A stretch of 34,333 nt of DNA from assembly GCA_910579135.1 (NCBI GenBank), contig CAJTTM010000025.1:1-34333 (forward strand). The letters run 5' to 3'. How positions within the stretch are numbered: position 1 is the first letter of the stretch; each line of letters begins with the position of its first letter. This DNA is from an uncultured Erysipelotrichales bacterium. GTDB lineage: Bacteria > Bacillota_I > Bacilli_A > Erysipelotrichales > Coprobacillaceae. The notes under the pieces were generated by a model. That model saw only the letters and a program-made list of their open reading frames with translations, was not told the origin of the DNA and searched no databases. The translations under genes were made by a program, and so were the position numbers. Of the stretch, positions 1-8,246 are shown piece after piece.

Positions 1-50
1 GCCTTTTTTTTACTTTTTTTTATTTTTTTATTGTGATTAGTTTAAATATA

Positions 51-80
51 AAAAAAGGTCCCTTTCATAGGAACCCCTTA
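51..80 (-). terminator. Rho-independent terminator after EIIA gene
   Basis: Read on the minus strand, arms AAGGGGTTCC and GGGACCTT pair around a 7-nt loop, with one G-U pair, and are followed by a run of T. It lies 14 nt past the EIIA stop codon, so the EIIA transcript probably ends here. Positions 1-50 to its left are T-rich and show no gene. Confidence 0.75.
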
Positions 81-93
81 ATCATCTTATCAA

Positions 94-402
94 TTATTTA
101 ATCTTGTTATAAACATCTACGAATTCTTGAGCTAAATCAATGCATAATAATGAAGTCATTAAATGATCTTGAGCATGAACCATTAATAAGTTTAATGGAG
201 CTTTTTCTCCTCTAATTTCAGCTTGAATTAATTCTGTTTGTGCATGATGTGCATCATTTACTGTTTCTTTGGCTTGTTGAATTGATTCTTCAGCTTTAGC
301 TAAATCTCCAGCTTTAGCATATTGAATAGCTTCAATAGCTGAGCTTCTTGCACTACCACTATTTACGATAAGATTAATTACTACTTGTTCTTGTTCATCC
401 AT
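94..402 (-). CDS. PTS system lactose/cellobiose-family EIIA component
   Basis: This 102-residue protein is the usual length for the all-helical PTS IIA of the lactose/cellobiose/diacetylchitobiose family. It takes phosphate from HPr onto a histidine and passes it to the matching EIIB. The family signature HAQDHLM lies at residues 76-82; by family comparison His76 is the phosphorylated residue. AAAGGAG sits 8 nt before the ATG and supports this start. The gene has its own promoter and is followed by a terminator, so it appears to be transcribed alone. No EIIB, EIIC or glycosidase gene is next to it, unlike typical cel or lac operons, so its sugar cannot be named. Family assignment is firm; substrate is open. 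Confidence 0.93.
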   Translation of the reverse strand: MDEQEQVVINLIVNSGSARSSAIEAIQYAKAGDLAKAEESIQQAKETVNDAHHAQTELIQAEIRGEKAPLNLLMVHAQDHLMTSLLCIDLAQEFVDVYNKIK

Positions 403-435
403 TTTTTATATCTCCTTTTATAATAATATATTCAG

Positions 436-480
436 AATACTCTGTATTTCTATTTTAACAAATATCGCAAGCGATTTCAA
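436..480 (-). promoter_or_regulatory. Promoter of the EIIA gene with possible operator
   Basis: On the minus strand TTGAAA (475-480) and TAAAAT (452-457) are separated by exactly 17 nt. Two short inverted repeats overlap the site: ATCGC-AA-GCGAT (464-475) in the spacer and AATAC-TCT-GTATT (436-448) at the expected start of transcription. Either could be an operator; that is inference. Confidence 0.7.
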
Positions 481-502
481 TATTATAAAAAAGAAATTTG
501 CT

Positions 503-1303
503 TTAATCATTTTTAATAAATGAAAATTCTTTTAAAGCATATGTAATACCATCATGTTGTACATCAACAGTAATATAATCACTTACCTCTTTGGTTTCAC
601 TAGCTGCATTTCCCATAGCTATCCCTAAATGTACACTTTCTAACATTTCCAAGTCATTTCTACCATCTCCAAAAGCAATCGTATCTTTCATATCTAAACC
701 AAGATACTCTATCATCTTTCTTATGCCTTGTCCTTTTGACTCGCCTTTTATTGTTAAATCAAATGATAAACCATGTTGATGACGTTGTATATAAAAATAC
801 GGAGAAAGTGTTTCTTGTAATATTTCTATTTCACTTTCATTATTAAGTACAACCATACCTATATATGTTTCAACATTTTTAAAATCAAAATCATCATATA
901 TTGTTTCTGGTTTCATTTTCCAGTTATCTCTAAAATTAATATGCTTTTTATCTTCTTTGTCCAAAGCATAGATTTTATCGCTATTCTCAAAATAATATAA
1001 CCAATTGTATTTTTTTGCTAAATCATGTGTTAACTTGATAGCTTTTGAATCGATAACCTTTTTATAAACTTCTTTCCCCTTATATTCAACATATGCCCCA
1101 TTACAACTAACAATACCATCAAACGGATAAGAAATGACATCATCCAATATAAAACATCTACATCTGCCTGTTGATAAAAAAACCATATCTCCATTCTCTT
1201 TTAATTTATTTAATGAATTTATTGTCGTTTCAGGAATATAATCAATCCCATTTTTACAATCAATCAATGTTCCGTCTATATCAAAGAAGAACATTTTTTT
1301 CAT
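503..1303 (-). CDS. Cof-type HAD-family hydrolase (sugar/nucleotide phosphatase)
   Basis: A 266-residue protein of the HAD superfamily, Cof/YbiV subgroup (cap type C2), which dephosphorylates sugar phosphates or flavin and nucleotide phosphates. Motif I is DIDGT with nucleophile Asp8 and acid/base Asp10; motif II is the STGR stretch near residue 44; motif IV is GDGRND at 212-217, the Mg-binding acidic pair. The region between motifs II and IV is the substrate-selecting cap, so the substrate cannot be read from sequence. AGAGGTG just before the ATG supports the start. It begins right after the tuf terminator and has no clear promoter of its own, so it may be expressed by readthrough from tuf. 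Confidence 0.9.
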   Translation of the reverse strand: MKKMFFFDIDGTLIDCKNGIDYIPETTINSLNKLKENGDMVFLSTGRCRCFILDDVISYPFDGIVSCNGAYVEYKGKEVYKKVIDSKAIKLTHDLAKKYNWLYYFENSDKIYALDKEDKKHINFRDNWKMKPETIYDDFDFKNVETYIGMVVLNNESEIEILQETLSPYFYIQRHQHGLSFDLTIKGESKGQGIRKMIEYLGLDMKDTIAFGDGRNDLEMLESVHLGIAMGNAASETKEVSDYITVDVQHDGITYALKEFSFIKND

Positions 1304-1322
1304 ATAATCACCTCTTTTGTTG

Positions 1323-1352
1323 AAAAGAAAAAGATATCCTAGGATATCTTTT
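1323..1352 (-). terminator. Terminator of tuf
   Basis: A perfect 24-bp palindrome (arms AAAAGATATCCT and its complement, 1329-1352) followed on the minus strand by TTTCTTTTC. It lies just past the tuf stop. The symmetry could also stop transcription arriving from the other side. Confidence 0.8.
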
Positions 1353-1360
1353 CATTTTAA

Positions 1361-2545
1361 TTATTCAATAATTTCAGAAATATTTCCTGAACCTACTGTT
1401 CTACCACCTTCACGAATAGAGAACTTAGTTCCTTTTTCGATAGCGATAGGGTTAATTAATTCAACAGTTAATTCAACGTTATCTCCTGGCATTACCATTT
1501 CTACACCATCTGGTAATTCAATACTTCCTGTAATATCTGTAGTTCTGAAGTAGAATTGTGGTCTATAATGAGCGAAGAATGGTGTATGACGTCCACCTTC
1601 GTCTTTTGATAATACGTATACTTGAGATTTGAATTTTTTATGTGGATGTACTGATCCTGGTTTAGATAATACTTGTCCACGTTGAATTTGATCACGGTTG
1701 ATACCTCTTAATAAGACACCAACGTTATCTCCTGATTCAGCATAGTCTAATAATTTACGGAACATTTCGATTCCAGTAGCAACAGTGCTTTGAGTATCTT
1801 TAATACCAACGATTTCGATTGGATCATTTAATTTTAATTGACCTCTTTCAACACGTCCAGTAGCAACTGTTCCACGTCCAGTGATTGTGAATACATCTTC
1901 AACAGGCATTAAGAATGGTTTATCTGTATCACGAACTGGTGTAGGAATATAAGAATCAACAGCTTCCATTAATTCATCAATAGCTGGAGTCCATTTTGGA
2001 TCTCCTTCTAATGCTTTTAATGCAGATCCACGAATAATTGGAGTATCATCTCCAGGGAATTCATATTCATCTAATAATTCTCTTACTTCCATTTCAACTA
2101 AGTCTAATAATTCATCGTCATCAACCATATCACATTTATTTAAGAATACGATGATGTATGGTACACCAACTTGACGAGATAATAAGATATGTTCTCTTGT
2201 TTGTGGCATTGGTCCATCAGTAGCAGCAACTACTAAGATAGCACCATCCATTTGTGCAGCACCAGTGATCATGTTTTTGATGTAGTCAGCATGACCTGGA
2301 CAGTCAACATGTGCATAGTGACGAGTATCAGTTTGATATTCTACGTGTGCAGTGTTGATAGTAATTCCACGTTCTTTTTCTTCTGGAGCAGCATCGATTG
2401 CAGCATAATCCATAGCAGCAGCTTGTCCTTTTTGAGAAAGTACAGTTGTGATTGCTGCAGTTAATGTTGTTTTACCATGGTCAACGTGACCAATTGTTCC
2501 GATATTAACATGCGCTTTTGAGCGGTCAAATTTTTCTTTAGCCAT
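1361..2545 (-). CDS. tuf: Elongation factor Tu
   Basis: EF-Tu, 394 residues, carries aminoacyl-tRNA to the ribosomal A site as a GTP complex. The GTP-binding motifs are intact: P-loop GHVDHGKT at 19-26, switch II DCPGH at 81-85, NKCD at 136-139, followed by the two beta-barrel domains ending in SGNISEIIE. AGGAGGT precedes the ATG. It lies downstream of fusA as in the classic str operon, but a 90-bp gap contains a separate promoter, so it can be transcribed by itself. Codon use is strongly biased, as expected for a very highly expressed gene. Confidence 0.99.
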   Translation of the reverse strand: MAKEKFDRSKAHVNIGTIGHVDHGKTTLTAAITTVLSQKGQAAAMDYAAIDAAPEEKERGITINTAHVEYQTDTRHYAHVDCPGHADYIKNMITGAAQMDGAILVVAATDGPMPQTREHILLSRQVGVPYIIVFLNKCDMVDDDELLDLVEMEVRELLDEYEFPGDDTPIIRGSALKALEGDPKWTPAIDELMEAVDSYIPTPVRDTDKPFLMPVEDVFTITGRGTVATGRVERGQLKLNDPIEIVGIKDTQSTVATGIEMFRKLLDYAESGDNVGVLLRGINRDQIQRGQVLSKPGSVHPHKKFKSQVYVLSKDEGGRHTPFFAHYRPQFYFRTTDITGSIELPDGVEMVMPGDNVELTVELINPIAIEKGTKFSIREGGRTVGSGNISEIIE

Positions 2546-2590
2546 TATAAGCTACCTCCTATTTAAATTTAATTTATTTTTAACAACTAC

Positions 2591-2619
2591 ATTCTAATAG
2601 ATTTATTAAAAAATTGCAA
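2591..2619 (-). promoter_or_regulatory. Promoter of tuf
   Basis: TTGCAA (2614-2619) and TAGAAT (2591-2596) on the minus strand with a 17-nt spacer, in the fusA-tuf gap. Start of transcription would be near 2584, giving a leader of about 40 nt ahead of the tuf ATG. Confidence 0.75.
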
Positions 2620-2634
2620 TATATTTCATTAGAA

Positions 2635-4710
2635 TTAGTTATTAGAACTATTTTTCTTAATAATTTCTTCTTTAATTGATTTTGGTACTGGTTCATAACG
2701 ATCAAATTGCATAGTATAATTTCCACGTCCTTGTGTAAATGATCTTAAATCAGTAACATAACCAAACATTTCTGATAATGGTACACTTGCTTGAACAACG
2801 ATTGCATTTCCTCTTTCTTCTTGTCCATCAATCATACCACGTCTTGACGAAATATCTCCCATGATACTTCCTAAATATTCAGCAGGTGCAACGACTTCTA
2901 CAGCCATGATTGGTTCCAAAATAACTGGATCACATTTCTTTCCAGCTGCTTTTAAAGCCAAACTTGCAGCTACCTTATAAGCCATTTCTGATGAATCGAC
3001 ATCATGGTAAGAACCATCAAATAATGTTGCTTTAATATCTAATACTGGATACCCAGCAATCATACCATTTTGTAATGCATCTTCTAACCCTGACTTAACA
3101 GATCCAATGTATTCTCTAGGTACTGTACCACCAACAACTGCATCTACGAATTCAAATCCTTTACCTTCATTAGGTTCAAATTTAATCCATACATGTCCAT
3201 ATTGTCCACGTCCACCAGATTGTCTTACGAATTTACCTTCACAATCAGCAGCTTGTCTAATTGTTTCTCTATAAGCAACTTGTGGTGCACCAACATTTGC
3301 TTCAACTTTAAATTCTCTTCTTAAACGGTCAACGATAACGTCTAAGTGTAATTCCCCAACACCTGCGATAATTGTATCACCAGTTTCTGGGTTAGTTGTT
3401 ACTCTAAATGTTGGATCTTCTTCAGCTAATCTTGCAAGACCATTTCCTAATTTGTCTTGATCTTGTTTTGTTTTAGGTTCAATTGCTAATTCAATAACTG
3501 GTTCTGGGAATTCCATTTTTTCAAGGATAATAAAGTTCTTTTCATCACAAATACTATCACCAGTTGTTGTATTTTTGAATCCTACAGCAGCAGCGATATC
3601 TCCTGCATATACTTCGCTAATTTCTTTACGAGTATTAGCATGCATCTGTAAGATACGACCTAAACGTTCTTTTTTGTTCTTTGTAGAGTTTAATACATAA
3701 GAACCAGATGCAATTGTTCCTGAATATACACGGAAGAATGTTAACTTACCAACGAATGGGTCAGCCATGATTTTGAATGCCAATGCAGAGAATGGTTCAT
3801 CATCGCTAGCATGTCTTACAATTTCATTACCTTCTTCATCTTCACCATTAATTGATGGTACATCAGTAGGTGCAGGTAAGAAATCAATAACTGCATCTAA
3901 CATTGGTTGAACACCCTTGTCTTTATATGCAGAACCACATAATACTGGGAACAATTCAACAGCTAACGTTCCTTTACGGATAGCAGCTTTAATTTCTTCT
4001 TCAGTAAGTTCTTCTCCTTCTAAATATTTCATCATTAAATCGTCATCAAATGATACAGCTGATTCAATCATTTTTTCACGATATTCTTCAGCTTGTGCTT
4101 TTAAGTTTTCAGGGATTTCTTTGTATACAACAGTTTCCCCTTTTGCCCCTTCAAAATACACAGCTTGCATTTTAATTAAATCAATAAGACCTTCGAAAGT
4201 ATCTTCAGCCCCAATAGGTAATTGAATAGCAACTGCATTAGCACCTAATCTTTTACCAATAGATTCAACAGACATAATAAAGTCAGCACCTGTTGCATCC
4301 ATTTTGTTACAGAATACAATTCTAGGAACCCCATAAGTTGTAGCTTGACGCCAAACTGTTTCTGTTTGAGGTTCTACACCAGCTTTTGCATCTAATACTG
4401 TAACAGCACCATCAAGTACACGTAATGAACGTTCTACTTCGACAGTAAAGTCTACATGGCCTGGAGTGTCAATGATATTAACTCTATATCCATTCCAATG
4501 AGCAGTAGTAGCAGCAGATGTAATTGTGATACCACGCTCTTGTTCTTGCTCCATCCAGTCCATTTGTGAAGCACCATCATGTGTTTCACCAATTTTATGA
4601 ATTCTACCTGTGTAATATAATACACGCTCAGTTGTTGTTGTTTTACCAGCATCGATATGAGCCATGATACCTATATTACGAGTATTTTCTAAAGAAAATT
4701 CACGAGCCAT
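2635..4710 (-). CDS. fusA: Elongation factor G
   Basis: EF-G, 691 residues, is the GTPase that drives ribosomal translocation and, with RRF, ribosome recycling. Visible features are the P-loop AHIDAGKT at 17-24, DTPGHVD in switch II, NKMD, the EF-Tu-like domain 2, and the domain IV segment with GGRGQYGHV that reaches into the decoding centre. Length is normal and the frame is unbroken. AAAGGAG is placed before the ATG. It follows rpsG by 30 nt in the rpsL-rpsG-fusA transcript. This is the single-copy housekeeping type, judging from its operon position. Confidence 0.99.
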   Translation of the reverse strand: MAREFSLENTRNIGIMAHIDAGKTTTTERVLYYTGRIHKIGETHDGASQMDWMEQEQERGITITSAATTAHWNGYRVNIIDTPGHVDFTVEVERSLRVLDGAVTVLDAKAGVEPQTETVWRQATTYGVPRIVFCNKMDATGADFIMSVESIGKRLGANAVAIQLPIGAEDTFEGLIDLIKMQAVYFEGAKGETVVYKEIPENLKAQAEEYREKMIESAVSFDDDLMMKYLEGEELTEEEIKAAIRKGTLAVELFPVLCGSAYKDKGVQPMLDAVIDFLPAPTDVPSINGEDEEGNEIVRHASDDEPFSALAFKIMADPFVGKLTFFRVYSGTIASGSYVLNSTKNKKERLGRILQMHANTRKEISEVYAGDIAAAVGFKNTTTGDSICDEKNFIILEKMEFPEPVIELAIEPKTKQDQDKLGNGLARLAEEDPTFRVTTNPETGDTIIAGVGELHLDVIVDRLRREFKVEANVGAPQVAYRETIRQAADCEGKFVRQSGGRGQYGHVWIKFEPNEGKGFEFVDAVVGGTVPREYIGSVKSGLEDALQNGMIAGYPVLDIKATLFDGSYHDVDSSEMAYKVAASLALKAAGKKCDPVILEPIMAVEVVAPAEYLGSIMGDISSRRGMIDGQEERGNAIVVQASVPLSEMFGYVTDLRSFTQGRGNYTMQFDRYEPVPKSIKEEIIKKNSSNN

Positions 4711-4740
4711 ATTTTTCTCCTTTCCTCTAAATCACTTCTA

Positions 4741-5211
4741 TTACCAACGGAAATGTGCAAATGCTTTATTAGCTTCTGCCATTTTATGAGTATCTTCTTT
4801 TTTCTTTACAGAGGCACCAGTTCCGTTAGATGCATCAATAATTTCATTTGCTAAACGATCGACCATTGTCTTTTCATTTCTTAAACGAGAATAATTAGTT
4901 AACCATCTTAAAGCTAAAGTCATTCTTCTTTCTGGAGAAACTTCAACTGGTACTTGATAGTTAGCTCCACCAATACGTCTTACTTTTAATTCAAGTACAG
5001 GCATTATATTGTTGATAGCAGCATCGAAAACTTCCATTGCAGGTTTTCCAGCTTTTTCTTCAACCTTTTTGAATGCTTCATAAAGGATATTTTGAGCAAC
5101 ACCTTTTTTCCCATCAAGCATGATGTTGTTAATTAATTTTGTGATTACCTTTGAATTGTAAATTGGATCAGGTAATACATCTCTTTTTGCAACTTGTCCT
5201 TTTCTAGGCAT
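4741..5211 (-). CDS. rpsG: 30S ribosomal protein S7
   Basis: A 156-residue S7, the primary binder that nucleates assembly of the 16S rRNA 3' domain (small-subunit head) and touches mRNA at the E site. The start MPRKGQVAKRDVLPDP and end KAFAHFRW are typical, as is the length. AGGAGGA is placed 8 nt before the ATG. It sits between rpsL (19 nt) and fusA (30 nt). In several bacteria S7 represses translation of this operon; no attempt was made to prove such a site here. Confidence 0.99.
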   Translation of the reverse strand: MPRKGQVAKRDVLPDPIYNSKVITKLINNIMLDGKKGVAQNILYEAFKKVEEKAGKPAMEVFDAAINNIMPVLELKVRRIGGANYQVPVEVSPERRMTLALRWLTNYSRLRNEKTMVDRLANEIIDASNGTGASVKKKEDTHKMAEANKAFAHFRW

Positions 5212-5230
5212 TAGTTTTTCCTCCTATCTT

Positions 5231-5644
5231 TTATTTTTTAGGTTTTTTAGCCCCATAACGAGAGCGTCCTTGCATACGATCTTTTACACCAGCACAGTCC
5301 ATAGTACCACGAATAATATGATAACGAACCCCTGGTAAATCCTTAACACGTCCTCCACGAATTAAAACAACACTATGTTCTTGTAGATTATGTCCAATTC
5401 CTGGAATATATGCTGTTACTTCCATACCATTTGATAAACGAACACGGGCATACTTACGTAATGCTGAGTTTGGTTTCTTTGGTGTCATAGTAGCAACACG
5501 TGTACAAACACCACGTTTTTGAGGTGAACTAATGTTAGTTGGTTTTTTTAACAAAGAGTTATATCCTCTATTTAACGCTGGTGACTTAGATTTAGAAGTC
5601 TTTTCACTACGTCCTTTTCTAACTAATTGATTAATTGTAGGCAT
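5231..5644 (-). CDS. rpsL: 30S ribosomal protein S12
   Basis: S12, 137 residues, sits at the decoding centre and controls accuracy; it is the classic streptomycin-resistance target. The conserved TPKKPNSALRKYARV and the IPGIGHNLQEHS segments are intact, and both lysines of the resistance hot spots are wild type (TPKKPNS and the later KDLPGVRYH). A longer reading begins 9 codons upstream at 5671, but those codons contain the ribosome-binding site (AAAGGAG), and MPTINQLVRKG is the family start, so 5644 is chosen. First gene of the str operon. Confidence 0.98.
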   Translation of the reverse strand: MPTINQLVRKGRSEKTSKSKSPALNRGYNSLLKKPTNISSPQKRGVCTRVATMTPKKPNSALRKYARVRLSNGMEVTAYIPGIGHNLQEHSVVLIRGGRVKDLPGVRYHIIRGTMDCAGVKDRMQGRSRYGAKKPKK

Positions 5645-5707
5645 TTCTTTTCTCCTTTCTTTCACAAACACACAATACCGGGTGTTTCAAAAAAATCCAT
5701 TATAAAT

Positions 5708-5762
5708 ATGCTCAACATCGAGCATCGAAATGAATTATAAAGGAACAGTATGATATTGTCAA
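5708..5762 (-). promoter_or_regulatory. Promoter of the rpsL-rpsG-fusA operon
   Basis: A perfect consensus on the minus strand: TTGACA (5757-5762), 17-nt spacer, TATAAT (5734-5739). A hairpin with arms ATGCTC and GAGCAT (5708-5725) lies at or just after the expected start of transcription. It may stabilise the 5' end or serve in autoregulation; only the sequence symmetry is seen. Confidence 0.92.
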
Positions 5763-5835
5763 TCTTTTTTTACTTAAAAAAGCAAATTTCTCTAAAAAAT
5801 ATACATACCATCTAAAATAATCATTTTATATAAAT

Positions 5836-5860
5836 AAAAACCTGGTATAAACCAAGTTTG
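5836..5860 (-). terminator. Terminator of the tRNA operon
   Basis: Minus-strand arms AACTTGG and CCAGGTT (one G-U pair) around TTTATA, then TTTTTATTTAT. It lies 10 nt past tRNA-Leu and upstream of the str promoter, so it separates the two units. Confidence 0.8.
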
Positions 5861-5869
5861 TTTCAAATA

Positions 5870-5953
5870 TGGTCCGGATGAAGGGACTCGAACCCCCACG
5901 CACGAGGCACTAGATCCTAAGTCTAGCGTGTCTGCCAATTTCACCACATCCGG
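5870..5953 (-). tRNA. tRNA-Leu (UAG)
   Basis: Class II tRNA of 84 nt with a 7-bp acceptor (CCGGATG/CATCCGG), an encoded ACCA end, TGG...AATTGGCAGA D-arm, anticodon loop CTTAGGA giving UAG, a variable arm and GGTTCGAGTCC T-loop. Last gene of the tRNA operon. Confidence 0.97.
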
Positions 5954-5957
5954 ATTT

Positions 5958-6033
5958 TGGTGATCCGCAGGCGATTCGAACGCCTGACCCTCTGATTAAA
6001 AGTCAGATGCTCTACCGACTGAGCTAGCGGATC
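5958..6033 (-). tRNA. tRNA-Lys (UUU)
   Basis: A 76-nt cloverleaf: acceptor GATCCGC/GCGGATC, encoded ACCA, anticodon loop CTTTTAA giving UUU, T-loop GTTCGAATC. It lies 4 nt after tRNA-Leu's 5' side in the genome. Confidence 0.98.
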
Positions 6034-6040
6034 ATTTATA

Positions 6041-6116
<76 letters not shown>

Positions 6117-6133
6117 TTTAACTATTAAAAAAA

Positions 6134-6209
6134 TGGTGGAGGTTAACGGGCTCGAACCGCTGACCCTCTGCTTGTAAGGCAGATGCTCTCCCAACTGAGC
6201 TAAACCTCC
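6134..6209 (-). tRNA. tRNA-Val (UAC)
   Basis: A 76-nt cloverleaf: acceptor GGAGGTT/AACCTCC, encoded ACCA, anticodon loop CTTACAA giving UAC, T-loop GTTCGAGCC. Confidence 0.98.
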
Positions 6210-6218
6210 ACAAAAAAA

Positions 6219-6294
6219 TGGTGACCTGTACGGGATTCGAACCCGTGAATGCATGCGTGAAAGGCATGTGAGTTAACCGTTTCTCCAACAGGCC
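6219..6294 (-). tRNA. tRNA-Glu (UUC)
   Basis: A 76-nt cloverleaf: acceptor GGCCTGT/ACAGGTC (one G-U pair), encoded ACCA, anticodon loop CTTTCAC giving UUC, T-loop GTTCGAATC. The body matches the common bacterial tRNA-Glu pattern. Confidence 0.98.
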
Positions 6295-6301
6295 AAAATA
6301 A

Positions 6302-6376
6302 TGGCGCTTGAAGTAGGATTCGAACCTACGACCGATCGGTTAACAGCCGATTGCTCTACCACTGAGCTATTCAAGC
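6302..6376 (-). tRNA. tRNA-Asn (GUU)
   Basis: A 75-nt cloverleaf: acceptor GCTTGAA/TTCAAGC, encoded GCCA, anticodon loop CTGTTAA giving GUU, T-loop GTTCGAATC. First gene of the six-tRNA transcript. Confidence 0.98.
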
Positions 6377-6394
6377 ATTTCCTAGTGCTTAAAC

Positions 6395-6423
6395 ATAATA
6401 ACACAATAATTTTAAGAACGCAA
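6395..6423 (-). promoter_or_regulatory. Promoter of the tRNA operon
   Basis: Minus-strand TTGCGT (6418-6423), 17-nt spacer, TATTAT (6395-6400), immediately upstream of tRNA-Asn. Start of transcription falls about 10 nt before the tRNA. Confidence 0.75.
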
Positions 6424-6509
6424 TACTTTTTTTCTTTTTTTGTAACGCTATGTATTGCAAGAAGAACATCCTTTGAAAATACTCAATTTTAATTATTATT
6501 TTCATCTAT

Positions 6510-6536
6510 AAAAAAAGAGTATTATGAAAATACTCT
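6510..6536 (-). terminator. Terminator of the tautomerase gene
   Basis: Perfect 8-bp arms AGAGTATT/AATACTCT with a 5-nt loop, followed on the minus strand by TTTTTT. The first arm includes the stop codon of the gene. Confidence 0.85.
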
Positions 6537-6876
6537 AAATCCACTCACCATTCATACCCCAATGATCATATTCACCAAAAGTCAAATAAATATGACTCGC
6601 TGGAATCTTAGTAATCTTTTCTGTTTCTTTTATTAACTCTTTTACAAATTTTGCTTTATGAGACTCTTCTGTATGCCCATAAACTTTACAAGTAACCATC
6701 AAACAATCCTCTTCTTTACCTCTAAAATACATTAATTGATTATCTTCTATATGAATCATTAAATAGTCCTCTGTTTTATTGGGCAATAATGTGATAGCAG
6801 TTCCTGCCATCTTTTTTAAATCTAATTCTTGTTGAAGAGTTAATACTTTTGTTGTTTTAAAAGATATATAAGGCAT
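6535..6876 (-). CDS. MIF-like tautomerase-superfamily protein
   Basis: A 113-residue protein with the length and layout of macrophage migration inhibitory factor (MIF) and its bacterial relatives, which tautomerise phenylpyruvate or dopachrome-like substrates. After Met removal the N-terminal residue is the catalytic proline (MPYISF). Lys34 (33 after processing) aligns with MIF Lys32; YLMIHIEDNQLMYFRG and the later HIYLTFGEYDHWGMNGEW match the MIF pattern of strand, loop and C-terminal Trp. A reading from 6900 exists, but its first codons hold the ribosome-binding site (AAAGGAG), and the proline-1 requirement fixes 6876. It is longer than the 60-residue 4-oxalocrotonate tautomerases. Natural substrate is unknown. 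Confidence 0.85.
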   Translation of the reverse strand: MPYISFKTTKVLTLQQELDLKKMAGTAITLLPNKTEDYLMIHIEDNQLMYFRGKEEDCLMVTCKVYGHTEESHKAKFVKELIKETEKITKIPASHIYLTFGEYDHWGMNGEWI

Positions 6877-6932
6877 AAAAATCTCTCCTTTCCTTATCAT
6901 TTTACTATAAAAATATGATTTTTATGTGAATT

Positions 6933-8120
6933 TCATACCAAATTATATGTTAGTTTTCCAAGTATAGAAATCCCCTTGATAATTTGCTCATCAGTAGGTG
7001 TAGAAAAGTTTAATCTTATACTATGACATTCTTCTTTATCATCAACCAAAAAGACCTTACCAGGAACAACTGCAACCTTTAAATCTAACGCTTTTTTTAT
7101 AAAATCTTCAATATCAACAGACTTTGGAAATGTTACCCAAATAAACATTCCACCTGATGGTTTGTTAAAAATAATATCTGGATGAAAGTGTTTTTTCATT
7201 TGATTATACATCAATTGACATTTACGTTGATAAATCTGACTTAATTGAAACAAATGGTTATCCATATCATATTCCTGCAAAAACTTTGCAATAACCTTTT
7301 GAGACCACAAATTAGAATGAATATCACTCACTTGTTTTGCAACCACAAACCTTTCAATAATAGCTTTATCTGCAACACAACATGCTATTCGCATGCCAGG
7401 AGCAATAATCTTTGATAAACTTGCAGCATATATCACAATACCATCTTTATCTAATGACTTTATTGAAGGAATTATATTCCCTTCAAACCTCAAATCACCA
7501 TAAGGATTATCTTCCAAAATTATAACTCCATATTTTTTCGCAAGCGCTAAAATTTCTTTTCGAACCTTTAAAGACATTACTGTACCCATAGGATTTTGGA
7601 AATTTGGAATAACATATAGGAACTTTGGTTTTATCTTCTTTGACAAAACACGTTCTAATTCACTAACGTCTAATTGTCCATTTTTAAATCCTATACCTTT
7701 TACTTTTGCGCCTTGAGATTTAAAAGCATTAATTGCACCTATAAAACTAGGATTCTCTGTTAATACAATGTCTCCATCATTACAAAAGCACTTTACAGTA
7801 AATTCCATTATTTGTTGAGAACCAGAAGTTATTAATAATTTATCATTTTCTTTAATAATACTCTCACTTCTATTTAAGAAAAGTTCTGCTTCACTAATAA
7901 GTTCATTGTCTCCTTCACTAATTCCATATTGTAATAAATTAATAGGTTCTTTTTCTAAAAGTTGATTAGAAATCTTTCTTATAGCATCTAGTGGAAATGC
8001 CTCAGCAGAGGGATTTCCACCTGCAAAGCTTATTATTGTTGGGTCAGATGTCGCCTTTAAGATTTCCCTAATAGCTGATGCTTTAATAGTAGACATCCTC
8101 TTAGAAAATTGATAATTCAT
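6933..8120 (-). CDS. PLP-dependent aminotransferase, class I/II fold
   Basis: A 395-residue fold-type I aminotransferase of the group that includes 2-aminoadipate/aromatic transaminases and the enzyme half of MocR regulators. It moves an amino group between an amino acid and a 2-oxo acid. Lys237 in SLSKIIAPGMRI is the PLP lysine; FQNPMGT and EDNPYGDL carry the conserved Asn and Asp/Tyr that hold the cofactor, and RLNFS near the C terminus supplies the carboxylate-binding Arg. No DNA-binding domain is attached. AGGTG precedes the ATG. It is transcribed away from the PII-like gene and lies upstream of the MIF-like gene. Substrate cannot be fixed from sequence. Confidence 0.9.
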   Translation of the reverse strand: MNYQFSKRMSTIKASAIREILKATSDPTIISFAGGNPSAEAFPLDAIRKISNQLLEKEPINLLQYGISEGDNELISEAELFLNRSESIIKENDKLLITSGSQQIMEFTVKCFCNDGDIVLTENPSFIGAINAFKSQGAKVKGIGFKNGQLDVSELERVLSKKIKPKFLYVIPNFQNPMGTVMSLKVRKEILALAKKYGVIILEDNPYGDLRFEGNIIPSIKSLDKDGIVIYAASLSKIIAPGMRIACCVADKAIIERFVVAKQVSDIHSNLWSQKVIAKFLQEYDMDNHLFQLSQIYQRKCQLMYNQMKKHFHPDIIFNKPSGGMFIWVTFPKSVDIEDFIKKALDLKVAVVPGKVFLVDDKEECHSIRLNFSTPTDEQIIKGISILGKLTYNLV

Positions 8121-8151
8121 AAATTCACCTCAAACCTTAAACCTTTTTATT

Positions 8152-8157
8152 ATTATA
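8152..8157 (-). promoter_or_regulatory. Probable -10 element of the aminotransferase gene
   Basis: A consensus TATAAT on the minus strand about 30 nt before the ATG. The -35 region 17 nt away (TAGCTT) is poor, so the promoter is likely weak or activator-dependent. Confidence 0.45.
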
Positions 8158-8198
8158 CAACAAAATCGAAAAACAAGCTATACCCTTCCATTTTTATA

Positions 8199-8226
8199 TT
8201 GCCTTTATTTTTAATTTATTTATAAT
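8199..8226 (+). promoter_or_regulatory. Promoter of the PII-like gene
   Basis: TTGCCT (8199-8204), 16-nt spacer, TATAAT (8221-8226) on the plus strand, followed within 8 nt by the ribosome-binding site region of the gene, so the 5' leader is very short. Confidence 0.7.
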
Positions 8227-8246
8227 ATTATTAAGAGGTGACAATT

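Noticed and set aside
3917..4225. Plus-strand ORFs opposite fusA, uvrA, gap and other genes
   Set aside because: They are antisense shadows of strongly coding genes, without ribosome sites or recognisable domains.
6301..6492. Plus-strand ORF starting MALEVGFEPTTDRLTAD
   Set aside because: It is the antisense reading of tRNA-Asn, a known false-positive protein pattern in annotation.
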